Assembly: GCA_902766955.1 (NCBI GenBank)
Contig: CACXFM010000064.1
Span: 1-32,925, forward strand
Direction: 5' to 3'
Origin: an uncultured Lachnospiraceae bacterium
Lineage (GTDB): Bacteria; Bacillota; Clostridia; Lachnospirales; Lachnospiraceae
Length of the DNA: 32,925 nucleotides
The notes under the pieces are model-generated. The model made no database searches. It saw nothing but the letters and a program-made list of their open reading frames with translations, and had not been told where the DNA came from. The translations under genes were made by a program, and so were the position numbers. Positions 16,050 through 23,138 of this stretch are shown in pieces. How positions within the stretch are numbered: the first letter of the stretch is position 1; every line of letters starts with the position of its first letter.

Positions 16050-16077
16050 GCTGGGCAGGGCTCCCGCCCTGCCCAGC
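16050..16077 (-). terminator. GC-rich hairpin between tupA and tupB
   Basis: An 11-bp perfect stem (16050-16060 with 16067-16077, GCTGGGCAGGG) closes a 6-base loop, 30 bases after the tupA stop and about 50 bases before the tupB start. There is no T-run. Such hairpins behind a binding-protein gene usually protect the upstream mRNA end or allow partial readthrough, so the binding protein is made in excess over the permease. Confidence 0.6.
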
Positions 16078-16106
16078 ATATCCAGCTCCAAAAAGCAGCA
16101 GCTGTC

Positions 16107-17108
16107 TTACATGTTGCCTCCGTTCGCCTGGAAAGTCAGGAACGTGGCCTTGTCTGTGAGAATATATGCTCCCATCTCCTCAGCCATCACCAGGCAGGCG
16201 CCCATGCCTGCATTGGCGGAAGTATACCAGTCCGTATAGTCGGCAAAGCTCTCCGGGGCATCGGTAATTCCGAGTGCTTCCGGCCAGAGCGACAGCTCTT
16301 TTGTGTGTGTCCCGGAACCGTCTCCGCGGGAAATAAACGGATATTTGCCGTCCGCGATTGCGGCAAACGCATCGAGAACGCTTTCACAGTCCTTCACGCC
16401 GGCGGGATCATCAGACGGTCCGCAGAGAACGAAATAATTATACAGGAAGGAAAGTCTCTCGCTCTCAAAGCCGGGAAGCACGTACGAAAATCCTCCGTCT
16501 ACAAATTCTTCCTCCTGCGATTTGGCATGGACAAGAATCAGATCGGCATTTCCGTCTTTGGCGGCGGCAATCGCTTTGCCGGTCCCCGCCGACTGCACTT
16601 CGACAGTATAGCCGTATTCAGACTCGAATACCGGCAGCAGGGCGCCGAGAAGACCGGAGTCATTGACGGATGTCGTCGTCGACAGACGGATGACCGACGT
16701 TTCCTCCGAGGCGGGTGCGATTTCCCCTTCAAAAACCGGAGCTCCTTCCAGCAGATAGAACAGGCTGTCGCCGTATTCCTCCTGTCCGTATTCAGCAGCC
16801 AGTGTCATGGCCTCTTCGGAGAGGAACCAGTCGATCAGTGCCTCCGCACCGGCCGTATTCAGCGTCACATCCGAAACCGGATTGCCGTCTGCGTCCACGA
16901 ACGGGGCATCGGGATTAACGGCCAGAAGCGAATAGGTATTGATCATATTATCATCCGCTTCCTTGAGAATCACGGTACTCACTTCGGCCATGCTTTCCGC
17001 AGCCGAAGTCACAGTGCTCTCTGCGGCAGAAACGGCAGACACCGCCGTCCCCGTGATCATGCCTGTGACAAGTGCGCCTGCCATCAGCCTGCTCAGTAGC
17101 TTTTTCAT
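16107..17108 (-). CDS. tupA: Tungstate-binding protein TupA, circularly permuted
   Basis: This 333-residue secreted protein has a signal peptide (1 to about 28), then the segment that normally ends TupA (45-120: TVILKEADD, NTYSLLAVNP, AEALIDWFLSEEA, YGDSLFYLL), a 20-residue linker (121-138), and then the normal TupA N-terminal core (139-333: LSTTTSVNDSGLLG, SAGTGKAI, ISRGDGSGTHTKELSLW, NAGMGACL, AYILTDKATFLTFQ). In ordinary TupA the order is reversed: the STTTS core comes first and the VIL-EADD-NTYS-LAVNP part last. The protein ends at FQANGGNM, where the ordinary chain would continue with the transposed segment. No LxxC lipobox is present. The start at 17108 is set by GGGAGG; it opens the tupABC operon. 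Confidence 0.85.
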   Translation of the reverse strand: MKKLLSRLMAGALVTGMITGTAVSAVSAAESTVTSAAESMAEVSTVILKEADDNMINTYSLLAVNPDAPFVDADGNPVSDVTLNTAGAEALIDWFLSEEAMTLAAEYGQEEYGDSLFYLLEGAPVFEGEIAPASEETSVIRLSTTTSVNDSGLLGALLPVFESEYGYTVEVQSAGTGKAIAAAKDGNADLILVHAKSQEEEFVDGGFSYVLPGFESERLSFLYNYFVLCGPSDDPAGVKDCESVLDAFAAIADGKYPFISRGDGSGTHTKELSLWPEALGITDAPESFADYTDWYTSANAGMGACLVMAEEMGAYILTDKATFLTFQANGGNM

Positions 17109-17131
17109 TGCTTTTTCCTCCCTTTTTCCAC

Positions 17132-17245
17132 AAAAAAATGAGCCTGCGTCCAACTTAACAGCCTGTCCTCATATAATCCCGGACAGGTTCAAATCGGAAA
17201 GAGGCTCGTCCACCGCTTTCAACCGATCAATTCGGTTTTTTCACA
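17132..17245 (-). promoter_or_regulatory. Foldable 5' leader of tupA, possible riboswitch/attenuator
   Basis: The tupA mRNA has a leader of about 135 bases. A hairpin AACCGA-ATTGA-TCGGTT lies at its start (about 17221-17237). A 7-bp stem CCTGTCC/GGACAGG (17187-17181 with 17168-17162) is nested inside GAGCCT/AGGCTC (17207-17202 with 17145-17140), which is followed by A and seven T (17138-17132) and then, about 10 bases later, the GGGAGG site. The short motif GGACG occurs on both flanks of the nested stem. The outer stem plus T-run resembles an intrinsic terminator. I cannot assign it to a known class from memory; a Moco/tungsten-cofactor type sensor is plausible only by context. Confidence 0.5.
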
Positions 17246-17250
17246 GGTGA

Positions 17251-17279
17251 ATTATATCATATCGTATCCCGATATGCAA
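17251..17279 (-). promoter_or_regulatory. tupA promoter with inverted repeat in the spacer
   Basis: On the minus strand TTGCAT (17279-17274) and TATAAT (17256-17251) are exactly 17 bp apart. Nearly the whole spacer is a perfect inverted repeat, CATATCG-GGATA-CGATATG (17276-17258), with 7-bp arms. A regulator bound here would sit between the -35 and -10 boxes, as expected for a repressor or a MerR-like activator. It lies just downstream of the end of the oxidoreductase operon, so tup genes are not dependent on that operon's promoter. Confidence 0.65.
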
Positions 17280-17292
17280 TTATACACAGAGA

Positions 17293-18033
17293 TTAATTCC
17301 CGTAGGTTCCGGCGAACACATCCGCGATCCTCATCTGCCGGCAGTTGCTGCAGAGACCGTCCGCTTCCTGTCCGGCGCGTTCCGCCGCCATGGCGATTTC
17401 CTGCTCGGTTCCGATAACAGCGCCGCAGCGTCTGCACCGGACCAGACGGAAGCTCTTTCCCCAGATAATGCGGGTGTCCTTCGTCTCCTTCACTTCGATC
17501 GCATGTGTGGGACAGATGGATGCGCAGCTCCCGCACCCCACACAGACGCTGCTCGGCTCATGATACGGAGTGGCAATCTCTTTCGCGACTCCGCGGTTGA
17601 CGGTCGAGATCGCCCCGACCGAGAGTTCCGCGCAGGCTTTTACACAGAGTCCGCACATCACGCACTTCCCGCTGTCGGCTTTGACAAAACGGTCAATCCG
17701 CGGAGCATCATATTTCTCGCAGAGAGCGCGGATCTCCGGGCTGTCCGGCGCACGTTTCTCCAGAAGCCGGAGAATAATGCCCCGCTCACGGCGCACCTTT
17801 TCGCTGTCGGTAAATACCTCGCACTCCTTTTCCACGGGATAGACGCAGGAAACCACAATCTGGGACCGTCCACGGGTGACCGTCTCAACAATGCAGAGCC
17901 GGCAGCACCCCTGTCCCTCCACTGCGTCGTGATGACAGAGCGTCGGAATCTCTATGCCGTTCCTTTCAGCGATCCGGAGAAGAAACTCGCCTTTTTCACA
18001 TTCGCAGGATTTTCCGTTGATCGTGATTGTCAT
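17293..18033 (-). CDS. NuoG-N/HydA-N-like iron-sulfur subunit (WorA/BfuA-like)
   Basis: The 246-residue protein has a ferredoxin-type [2Fe-2S] domain (1-80; C33, C44, C47, C63), then two [4Fe-4S] clusters (C124/127/130/134 and C164/167/170/174, the second ending in CP). It ends with two CxxC pairs (C200/203 and C228/231), which may bind zinc or another centre. No H-cluster or molybdopterin domain is attached. It matches the small electron-carrying subunits of electron-bifurcating NADH/ferredoxin enzymes. The ATG at 18033 overlaps the NuoF-like stop by 4 bases (ATGA). An upstream start would place 24 residues inside that gene. It is the last gene of the oxidoreductase operon. Confidence 0.82.
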   Translation of the reverse strand: MTITINGKSCECEKGEFLLRIAERNGIEIPTLCHHDAVEGQGCCRLCIVETVTRGRSQIVVSCVYPVEKECEVFTDSEKVRRERGIILRLLEKRAPDSPEIRALCEKYDAPRIDRFVKADSGKCVMCGLCVKACAELSVGAISTVNRGVAKEIATPYHEPSSVCVGCGSCASICPTHAIEVKETKDTRIIWGKSFRLVRCRRCGAVIGTEQEIAMAAERAGQEADGLCSNCRQMRIADVFAGTYGN

Positions 18034-19820
18034 GCCTCTCCCCTCCCTTTCGTGATAATGGCGCCGAATCTGCATGCCTCGCGGCAGCTTCCGCAGCTGA
18101 TACATTTCTCAGGGTCGATCCTGTGCGGCTGTTTCCGTTCTCCGGAAGCTGCGCCGGTCGGACAGACGCGGACGCACGCGGAACAGCCGGCGCACTTTTC
18201 CGGATTGACGGAAAACCGTGTCAGCTCCTTGCAGACTCCTGCCGGACATCGGTGTTCCCTGATATGGGCTTCATACTCCTCCCGGAAGTATTTGAGGGTG
18301 GAGAGTACCGGATTCGGTGCGGATTTGCCGAGTGCGCACAGAGAGCTGTCCTGCATCGTCTCCCCGAGACTTTCCAGCAGATCCAGGTCTTCCATCCTGC
18401 CGCGTCCCTCGCAGATATCCGTGAGAATGGCAAGCATCTGCTTCAGTCCCTCGCGGCACGGCGTACATTTGCCGCAGCTCTCTCCGCTCAGGAACTGCAC
18501 ATAGTACCTCGCCACTTCCACCATGCAGCTTCTGTCGTCCATCACGATCATGCCGCCGGACCCCATCATGGCGCCGTATTCCTTCAGCGTATCAAAATCC
18601 ACCGGAAGATCAAGCATACTCGCCGGTATACAGCCGCCGGACGGTCCGCCGGTCTGCACTGCCTTAAACGGTCTGTTATTCTGAACGCCGCCTCCGATGT
18701 CATAAATCAGGTGCCGGAGCGTCGCGCCCATGGGCACCTCCACGAGGCCGGTGCGCTTCACTTTTCCCACCAGTGCAAAGACCTTGGTCCCCTTGCTCCG
18801 TTCCGTCCCTATGCCCGCATATTCCGCCCCTCCGTGGACGATAATATAAGGTACGTTGGCCAGCGTTTCCACATTATTCAGAACCGTCGGATGATCCCAC
18901 AGGCCTCTCTGCACGCTGCGGATATACTTGGCACGCGGCTCGCCGACTTTTCCCTCGACCGACTGCATCAGCGCCGTTGATTCCCCGCAGACAAACGCCC
19001 CGCCGCCCCGCACGACAGACAGATGCAGTTTTCTGCCGGAGCCCATGATAGAATCCCCCAGAAATCCTCTCTCTTCCGCGGCGCGGATGGCGGCTCTCAC
19101 ATTCTGCACCGCAAGGGCATACTCATCCCTGATATACAGAAATCCTTCTTCCGCCCCGATCGCAAGAGCGCAGACCGCCATGCCTTCAATCACACTGTGC
19201 GGATCGCCTTCGAGGATGGACCTGTCCATAAACGCGCCGGGGTCGCCCTCGTCTCCGTTGCAGGCAACATACTTCGGAAACACATCATATCCCGCCGCCG
19301 TGCGCCATTTCGTGCCGGTCGGGAATCCCGCGCCGCCGCGTCCCCGAAGTCCCGAGGCGTCCATCTCGTCAAGAATTTCGTCCGGCGTCATGGCCAGCGC
19401 CTTCTTCAAAGCCTCATATCCTCCGGTGGCAATATAATCATCGACATCTGCCGGGTTGATTTTTCCGATGTTCCGGAGAGCGATTTTCAACTGCGGCGCA
19501 TAGAACGGGTTCTCTTCCTGGCTGCGGACCGGTTTTCCGCTGTCGTCCTTATAGAGAAGTCTGTCCACGGTCTCCCCGTTTTTCACGGTTTTTTCCAAAA
19601 TCTCCGGCACGTCCTTCACACGGACTCTGTAGTAGGAAATATGATCCGGTTCAATCGTGACGAGCGGACCGTTCTCACAGAAGCCGTTGCACCCCGTGCG
19701 CCTGATCTCACATTCGACAAGAGCATCCTCACCGGCCAGGCGCTCAAATTCCTCCGCCACAAGCCGGCTTCCGTTCGCCAGGCAGCCGGTCCCGCAGCAG
19801 ACCTTTATATTCTTCTTCAT
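18030..19820 (-). CDS. NuoF/HydB-like NADH-binding flavin-iron-sulfur subunit
   Basis: The 596-residue protein has an N-terminal thioredoxin-like [2Fe-2S] domain (C8/C9, C13, C44, C48), an FMN/NADH domain (GLRGRGGAGFPTG at 157-169; CNGDEGDPGAF), a [4Fe-4S] site (C449, C452, C455, C495) and a C-terminal 2x[4Fe-4S] ferredoxin (C543-C553 and C573-C583). This is the full HydB/BfuB layout, longer than respiratory NuoF. In bifurcating enzymes this subunit exchanges electrons with NAD(H) and splits them towards ferredoxin. It lies between the NuoE-like and NuoG-like subunits, overlapping each by about 4 bases. This gives a tight stoichiometric cassette. Confidence 0.9.
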   Translation of the reverse strand: MKKNIKVCCGTGCLANGSRLVAEEFERLAGEDALVECEIRRTGCNGFCENGPLVTIEPDHISYYRVRVKDVPEILEKTVKNGETVDRLLYKDDSGKPVRSQEENPFYAPQLKIALRNIGKINPADVDDYIATGGYEALKKALAMTPDEILDEMDASGLRGRGGAGFPTGTKWRTAAGYDVFPKYVACNGDEGDPGAFMDRSILEGDPHSVIEGMAVCALAIGAEEGFLYIRDEYALAVQNVRAAIRAAEERGFLGDSIMGSGRKLHLSVVRGGGAFVCGESTALMQSVEGKVGEPRAKYIRSVQRGLWDHPTVLNNVETLANVPYIIVHGGAEYAGIGTERSKGTKVFALVGKVKRTGLVEVPMGATLRHLIYDIGGGVQNNRPFKAVQTGGPSGGCIPASMLDLPVDFDTLKEYGAMMGSGGMIVMDDRSCMVEVARYYVQFLSGESCGKCTPCREGLKQMLAILTDICEGRGRMEDLDLLESLGETMQDSSLCALGKSAPNPVLSTLKYFREEYEAHIREHRCPAGVCKELTRFSVNPEKCAGCSACVRVCPTGAASGERKQPHRIDPEKCISCGSCREACRFGAIITKGRGEA

Positions 19821-20293
19821 GATTGCTCCTCCCGATACTGACTGAGGATCCCGGGCAGCTTCTCCAGTGTCATTTTTCCGTAGTAAGTCTCATCCACTAC
19901 AAGAACAGGCGCCAGCGCACAGGACCCGAGACAGTTAACCAGTTCCAGGGAGAAGAGACCGTCTTCGGTCGTCTCGTCCTCATTGATACCCAGGATCCGC
20001 CTGATCCCGTCCTTCAGCGGACTTGCGCCGCGAATATGACAGGCCGTCCCGTCGCAGAGTTTGATAATATGCTTTCCTTTCGGCTTCAGGCTGAGAGCCT
20101 TGTAAAAAGTCGCCATGGAATAAAGCGATGACAGCGGACAGTCAAGATACTCCGACAGGGCTTCCATTCCCTCGCGGGGAATATAATTGTACTGTCTCTG
20201 CATGTCCTGCATAATGGCAAGACAGTAGCGCTGTTCACTCGGATACTGCCGCAGGATACTGTTGATTCCCTCCATGGAGAGCTGCATAAGCAT
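19817..20293 (-). CDS. NuoE/HydC-like [2Fe-2S] subunit
   Basis: The 158-residue protein is a typical NuoE-like ferredoxin subunit with helical N-terminus and a thioredoxin-like [2Fe-2S] fold; the ligands are C80, C85, C121 and C125 (LCDGTACHIRG and NCLGSCALAP). It pairs with the NuoF-like subunit encoded 4 bases into its end. AAAGGCGG precedes the ATG. The gene lies 50 bases after the MoaD-like gene. It should be soluble in the cytoplasm. Confidence 0.9.
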   Translation of the reverse strand: MLMQLSMEGINSILRQYPSEQRYCLAIMQDMQRQYNYIPREGMEALSEYLDCPLSSLYSMATFYKALSLKPKGKHIIKLCDGTACHIRGASPLKDGIRRILGINEDETTEDGLFSLELVNCLGSCALAPVLVVDETYYGKMTLEKLPGILSQYREEQS

Positions 20294-20343
20294 CGCCGCC
20301 TTTCTTCAAAAAAAATATGGACAGTTTACAGTTTAAGATTTCG

Positions 20344-20625
20344 TCAGCCGCCTGCCACAACCGGGAACAGCTGAACGACGTCACTCTCCCGAAGGAGCGT
20401 GTCAAGTCCGTCCAGAAATTCCACGCGGCGGCCGTTTATCATGATGATGATCCTGTCACCCGGGGCCGTCCGGCCGGAATTGAAGAACTCTTCCGCAAAC
20501 GGACTGCCGAACTGACTGCAGAGGGCGTCGCCGAGGTCCCTCACGGTATGTGGCGCGGCCATCGTCATTTCCTTCCGTCCGGTATATTCGGGATCGCGGT
20601 AATATGCAAAAAAGCGAATAGTCAT
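20344..20625 (-). CDS. MoaD/ThiS-like sulfur-carrier protein
   Basis: The 93-residue protein has the ubiquitin-like MoaD fold: TIRFFAYYR strand, a small central domain, IIIMINGRRVEFL, and the C-terminal LFPVVAGG. The terminal double glycine is the thiocarboxylate site. MoaD supplies sulfur for the dithiolene of molybdopterin or tungstopterin after adenylation by MoeB; a MoeB-like gene is 3.5 kb away. It sits inside the aldehyde oxidoreductase operon, directly behind the catalytic subunit, so a specialised partner for tungstopterin is plausible. TAGGAG precedes the start. MoaE was not found in the window. Confidence 0.85.
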   Translation of the reverse strand: MTIRFFAYYRDPEYTGRKEMTMAAPHTVRDLGDALCSQFGSPFAEEFFNSGRTAPGDRIIIMINGRRVEFLDGLDTLLRESDVVQLFPVVAGG

Positions 20626-20652
20626 AGACTCCTAAGCTCCGAAAACACAACA

Positions 20653-20687
20653 GCGAAACCGGAAGCGGTCTCCCCCTCCGGTTTCGC
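20653..20687 (-). terminator. Intercistronic hairpin between oxidoreductase and moaD genes
   Basis: An 11-bp perfect stem GCGAAACCGGA/TCCGGTTTCGC (20653-20663 with 20677-20687) has a 13-base loop. On the minus strand only a loose T/G-rich stretch (TGTTGTGTTTTC) follows. It may reduce transcription into the moaD and NADH-subunit genes, so the catalytic subunits would be made in excess. Full termination is unlikely because the downstream genes have no visible promoter. Confidence 0.55.
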
Positions 20688-20705
20688 GTTCCCATATAAT
20701 ACTGA

Positions 20706-22508
20706 TTATTTTATGCCAAGCTCTTCCAGCTTGTTGTCCGTAGGAATGCCGTCCTTCGTCCAGCCGCGTGCGGCATAATACTCGGCGAGCATGGTATAGA
20801 GCTCATTGACCCGGCCTTTGGCGGGCCCGGACGGAAGCGTCTCGCGCAGAAGCCGCGGCGGCAGCGTGTCTTTTTCCACACCGGCGGCGATATTGAACCG
20901 CTTCTCGAGATTCCAGATCCGCTCTCCCTTCAGCAGAATCTCTTCATCGCTCTCATCACTGCCCACGGCTTCGCGGTACATACCGGCGATCTCCTTAAGG
21001 CCGATGCCAAACGTTGTAAAGAGGCAGATTCCGCTCGCATCGCACAGGGCGGTCAGATCCTGGAACACCTTGAGCATCGCCGGCTTGTTCTCCGTCGTGA
21101 GCGGATCCATGGCCTGCGGTATGCCGAGCACCTCGGGAGAAATCATATATCCGCGGACATGGCAACCGCCGCGGTTGGACGTCGCATATTCGAGTCCGAT
21201 GCCCTGAATGGCCCGTCCGTCATAAGCAGGCATTTCCTGTTTTTTAACGGACATGGACAGCTCCGGATGGCCGTATTTCTCAGCCATGCGGTAAGAGCCA
21301 AGGCCCATGATCTTGCCGAAGCCTTCTCCCTTGCAGGTCATCTCGGTAGCTCTGACCATGGCCGCAGCGTCGCCGAAGTGCAGCGGGAATCCGACATCTT
21401 CTTCCGTGATGGCGCCGATCTTATACAGCTCCATCGCACATGCGACGGTGGCTCCCATGGTGATGGGATCGATCCCGTACTGATTGCAGAGGAAATTGGC
21501 ATTGCACACCGCGCCGAGGTCATCGATACCGCAGTCGGCGCCAAAAGACCATCCCGCTTCATATTCGGGACCTTCGCCCTTGGATTTAAAGGCGCCCGCC
21601 TTGATCTCGGTCAGACGTCCGCAGCCGATCGGACAGCCGAAGCACCCTTTGTTGCGGATCAGGTGACGGGCGGTGAGTGTTTCGCCGGAAATCTCGTCCG
21701 CATTCGGAAAAAGCGAGCCTTCGCTTCCGTTATTCACCGGCAGGCCTCCCACGCCGTTCACGATATTCACAAGGATCATGGTGCCGTAGGCACTGAGGCC
21801 GGCTCCCGTGACCGGATGAGCGCGGAGGGAATCTCTCGCTTCCACGATCTCATTGAAAAATGCCTCGGGCCTGGCCACTTTGACTGATCCGGTGCCTTTG
21901 ACGGCAATCGCCTTGAGCTTTTTGCTGCCCATCACGGCGCCCATGCCTCCGCGGCCCGCTGCCCTGTGCTTGTCGTTCATAATGCCCGCAAACAGGACTC
22001 CGTTTTCGCCCGCGGCAGAGATGCAGGCAACGCGGAAATTGCTTCCGCATTCCTCATAGAGGGCTTCCGTGGTGTCGAAGACGTCTCTGCCCCACAGATG
22101 GGACGCATCTCTTAATTCCACTTCGTCATCATTGATATACAGATAGACGGGTTTCTCGGAAATATCCTCGAAAATAATACCGTCATAGCCGGCGAATTTC
22201 AGTTCCGGGCCGAAATGGCCGCCGGAATTGGCGGCGCCGATGGTGCCTGTCAGCGGGGATTTGGCCACCGCGTTATAACGTCCCGAAGAAGGAGCCGCGG
22301 TACCGGTCAGCGGACCGGTCATAATCACGAGATTGTTGCCGGGCCCGAGGGGATCACAGGCCGGATCACACTCGTCGCAGAAATACTTGGTGCCGAGACC
22401 GCGGGCGCCCACATACTGGGATGCATTTGCATCATTTAAAGGCTCTTTCCGGATTGTGCCGTTTTTCAGATTGATCCTGAGGATTCTGCCGATATATCCG
22501 TTATTCAT
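20706..22508 (-). CDS. Tungsten-containing aldehyde ferredoxin oxidoreductase, catalytic subunit
   Basis: The 600-residue protein is a full-length AOR family enzyme that oxidises aldehydes to acids with a bis-pyranopterin tungsten centre. The N-terminal domain carries the pterin-binding GARGLGTKYF and SGRYNAVAKSPLTGT. The [4Fe-4S] ligands are C289, C292, C296 (CFGCPIGC) and C495 (CDASGIC, the DxxGxC motif). E315 and H450 (GPEYE, CHVRGY) occupy the place of the active-site Glu and His of Pyrococcus AOR. The gene overlaps the ferredoxin subunit by 4 bases (ATGA). The neighbourhood of tungstate transporter and NADH-linked subunits agrees. Which aldehyde it prefers cannot be read from the sequence. 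Confidence 0.94.
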   Translation of the reverse strand: MNNGYIGRILRINLKNGTIRKEPLNDANASQYVGARGLGTKYFCDECDPACDPLGPGNNLVIMTGPLTGTAAPSSGRYNAVAKSPLTGTIGAANSGGHFGPELKFAGYDGIIFEDISEKPVYLYINDDEVELRDASHLWGRDVFDTTEALYEECGSNFRVACISAAGENGVLFAGIMNDKHRAAGRGGMGAVMGSKKLKAIAVKGTGSVKVARPEAFFNEIVEARDSLRAHPVTGAGLSAYGTMILVNIVNGVGGLPVNNGSEGSLFPNADEISGETLTARHLIRNKGCFGCPIGCGRLTEIKAGAFKSKGEGPEYEAGWSFGADCGIDDLGAVCNANFLCNQYGIDPITMGATVACAMELYKIGAITEEDVGFPLHFGDAAAMVRATEMTCKGEGFGKIMGLGSYRMAEKYGHPELSMSVKKQEMPAYDGRAIQGIGLEYATSNRGGCHVRGYMISPEVLGIPQAMDPLTTENKPAMLKVFQDLTALCDASGICLFTTFGIGLKEIAGMYREAVGSDESDEEILLKGERIWNLEKRFNIAAGVEKDTLPPRLLRETLPSGPAKGRVNELYTMLAEYYAARGWTKDGIPTDNKLEELGIK

Positions 22509-22987
22509 TTTGCCGCCTCCTCTCCGATCAGATCACGGTACCTGTCACCGACGGCCTGACGCCGTTCATCCGTGGCGTCCGTATCCGTAAACGTAATCGC
22601 TCCGGTCGGACAGTGGCGGGCGCACTTCGGTTCGCCTCCGCAGAAATCGCATTTAAAGACTCTTCCCGCGGCGGGGTGATAGGAAATGTTGCCGAGCGGA
22701 CATGCATTCAGGCACATTTTGCAGCCGATGCATTTTCCGTAATTGATTGTCACGGCACCGGATGCGTCCCTGCTGATTGCATGGACGGGACATACCTTCA
22801 TGCAGGAAGGTTCCTCGCACTGCAGACACATCACGGGTATGGCAACCGCTGCCTGCTCATATTCAAATACTTTCACATTTGCCATTTTGGGGTTGAACTG
22901 ATTGTAATGGCCGAAGGAGCACATAAGCTCGCAGGTCCGGCATCCGATACATTTTTCAGGTTTGATCAGAAGCTGTTTCATAAGCAT
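22505..22987 (-). CDS. Four-cluster ferredoxin subunit (WorS-like)
   Basis: The 160-residue protein has sixteen cysteines in four groups: C13/16/19/23, C54/57/62/66, C85/88/91/95 and C112/115/120/124, fitting four [4Fe-4S] clusters as in DmsB/HycB-type electron-transfer subunits. It should carry electrons from the tungsten subunit to the NADH module. The start is ambiguous: ATG at 22987 and, two codons later, ATG at 22981. The strong GGAGGTGATC site lies 21 bases from the first ATG. A small CCGG/CCGG hairpin in between (22989-23004) may shorten this. It is the first gene of the operon and overlaps the oxidoreductase gene. Confidence 0.88.
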   Translation of the reverse strand: MLMKQLLIKPEKCIGCRTCELMCSFGHYNQFNPKMANVKVFEYEQAAVAIPVMCLQCEEPSCMKVCPVHAISRDASGAVTINYGKCIGCKMCLNACPLGNISYHPAAGRVFKCDFCGGEPKCARHCPTGAITFTDTDATDERRQAVGDRYRDLIGEEAAK

Positions 22988-23034
22988 CCCGGTTAATAAT
23001 CCGGATCACCTCCTTATCTGATTTTACTGTCATA

Positions 23035-23063
23035 ATTGTAATTTAGAGGGAATTGTCATGCAA
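23035..23063 (-). promoter_or_regulatory. Promoter of the aldehyde oxidoreductase operon with possible LysR site
   Basis: TTGCAT (23063-23058) and TACAAT (23040-23035) on the minus strand are 17 bp apart. The -35 is identical to that of tupA. ATTG-TCATG-CAAT (23052-23064) is an inverted repeat that also fits the LysR T-N11-A pattern and overlaps the -35. The divergent LysR gene would be the natural ligand. Confidence 0.5.
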
Positions 23064-23084
23064 TATCCGGGCCTTATTTCTTCA

Positions 23085-23113
23085 TTGCTTTTTGGAATAA
23101 CGGGACTTATACT
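23085..23113 (+). promoter_or_regulatory. Promoter of the divergent lysR-type gene
   Basis: TTGCTT (23085-23090) and TATACT (23108-23113) are 17 bp apart, facing away from the oxidoreductase promoter whose -35 is 21 bp distant. The leader would be about 107 bases and includes a terminator-like hairpin. Confidence 0.45.
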
Positions 23114-23138
23114 GAAAACAGAAAATATTGCAGATCAT

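Noticed and set aside
16107..17108. tupA as a truncated or frameshifted pseudogene
   Set aside because: All TupA segments are present in one open frame with signal peptide, ribosome site and promoter; only their order differs.
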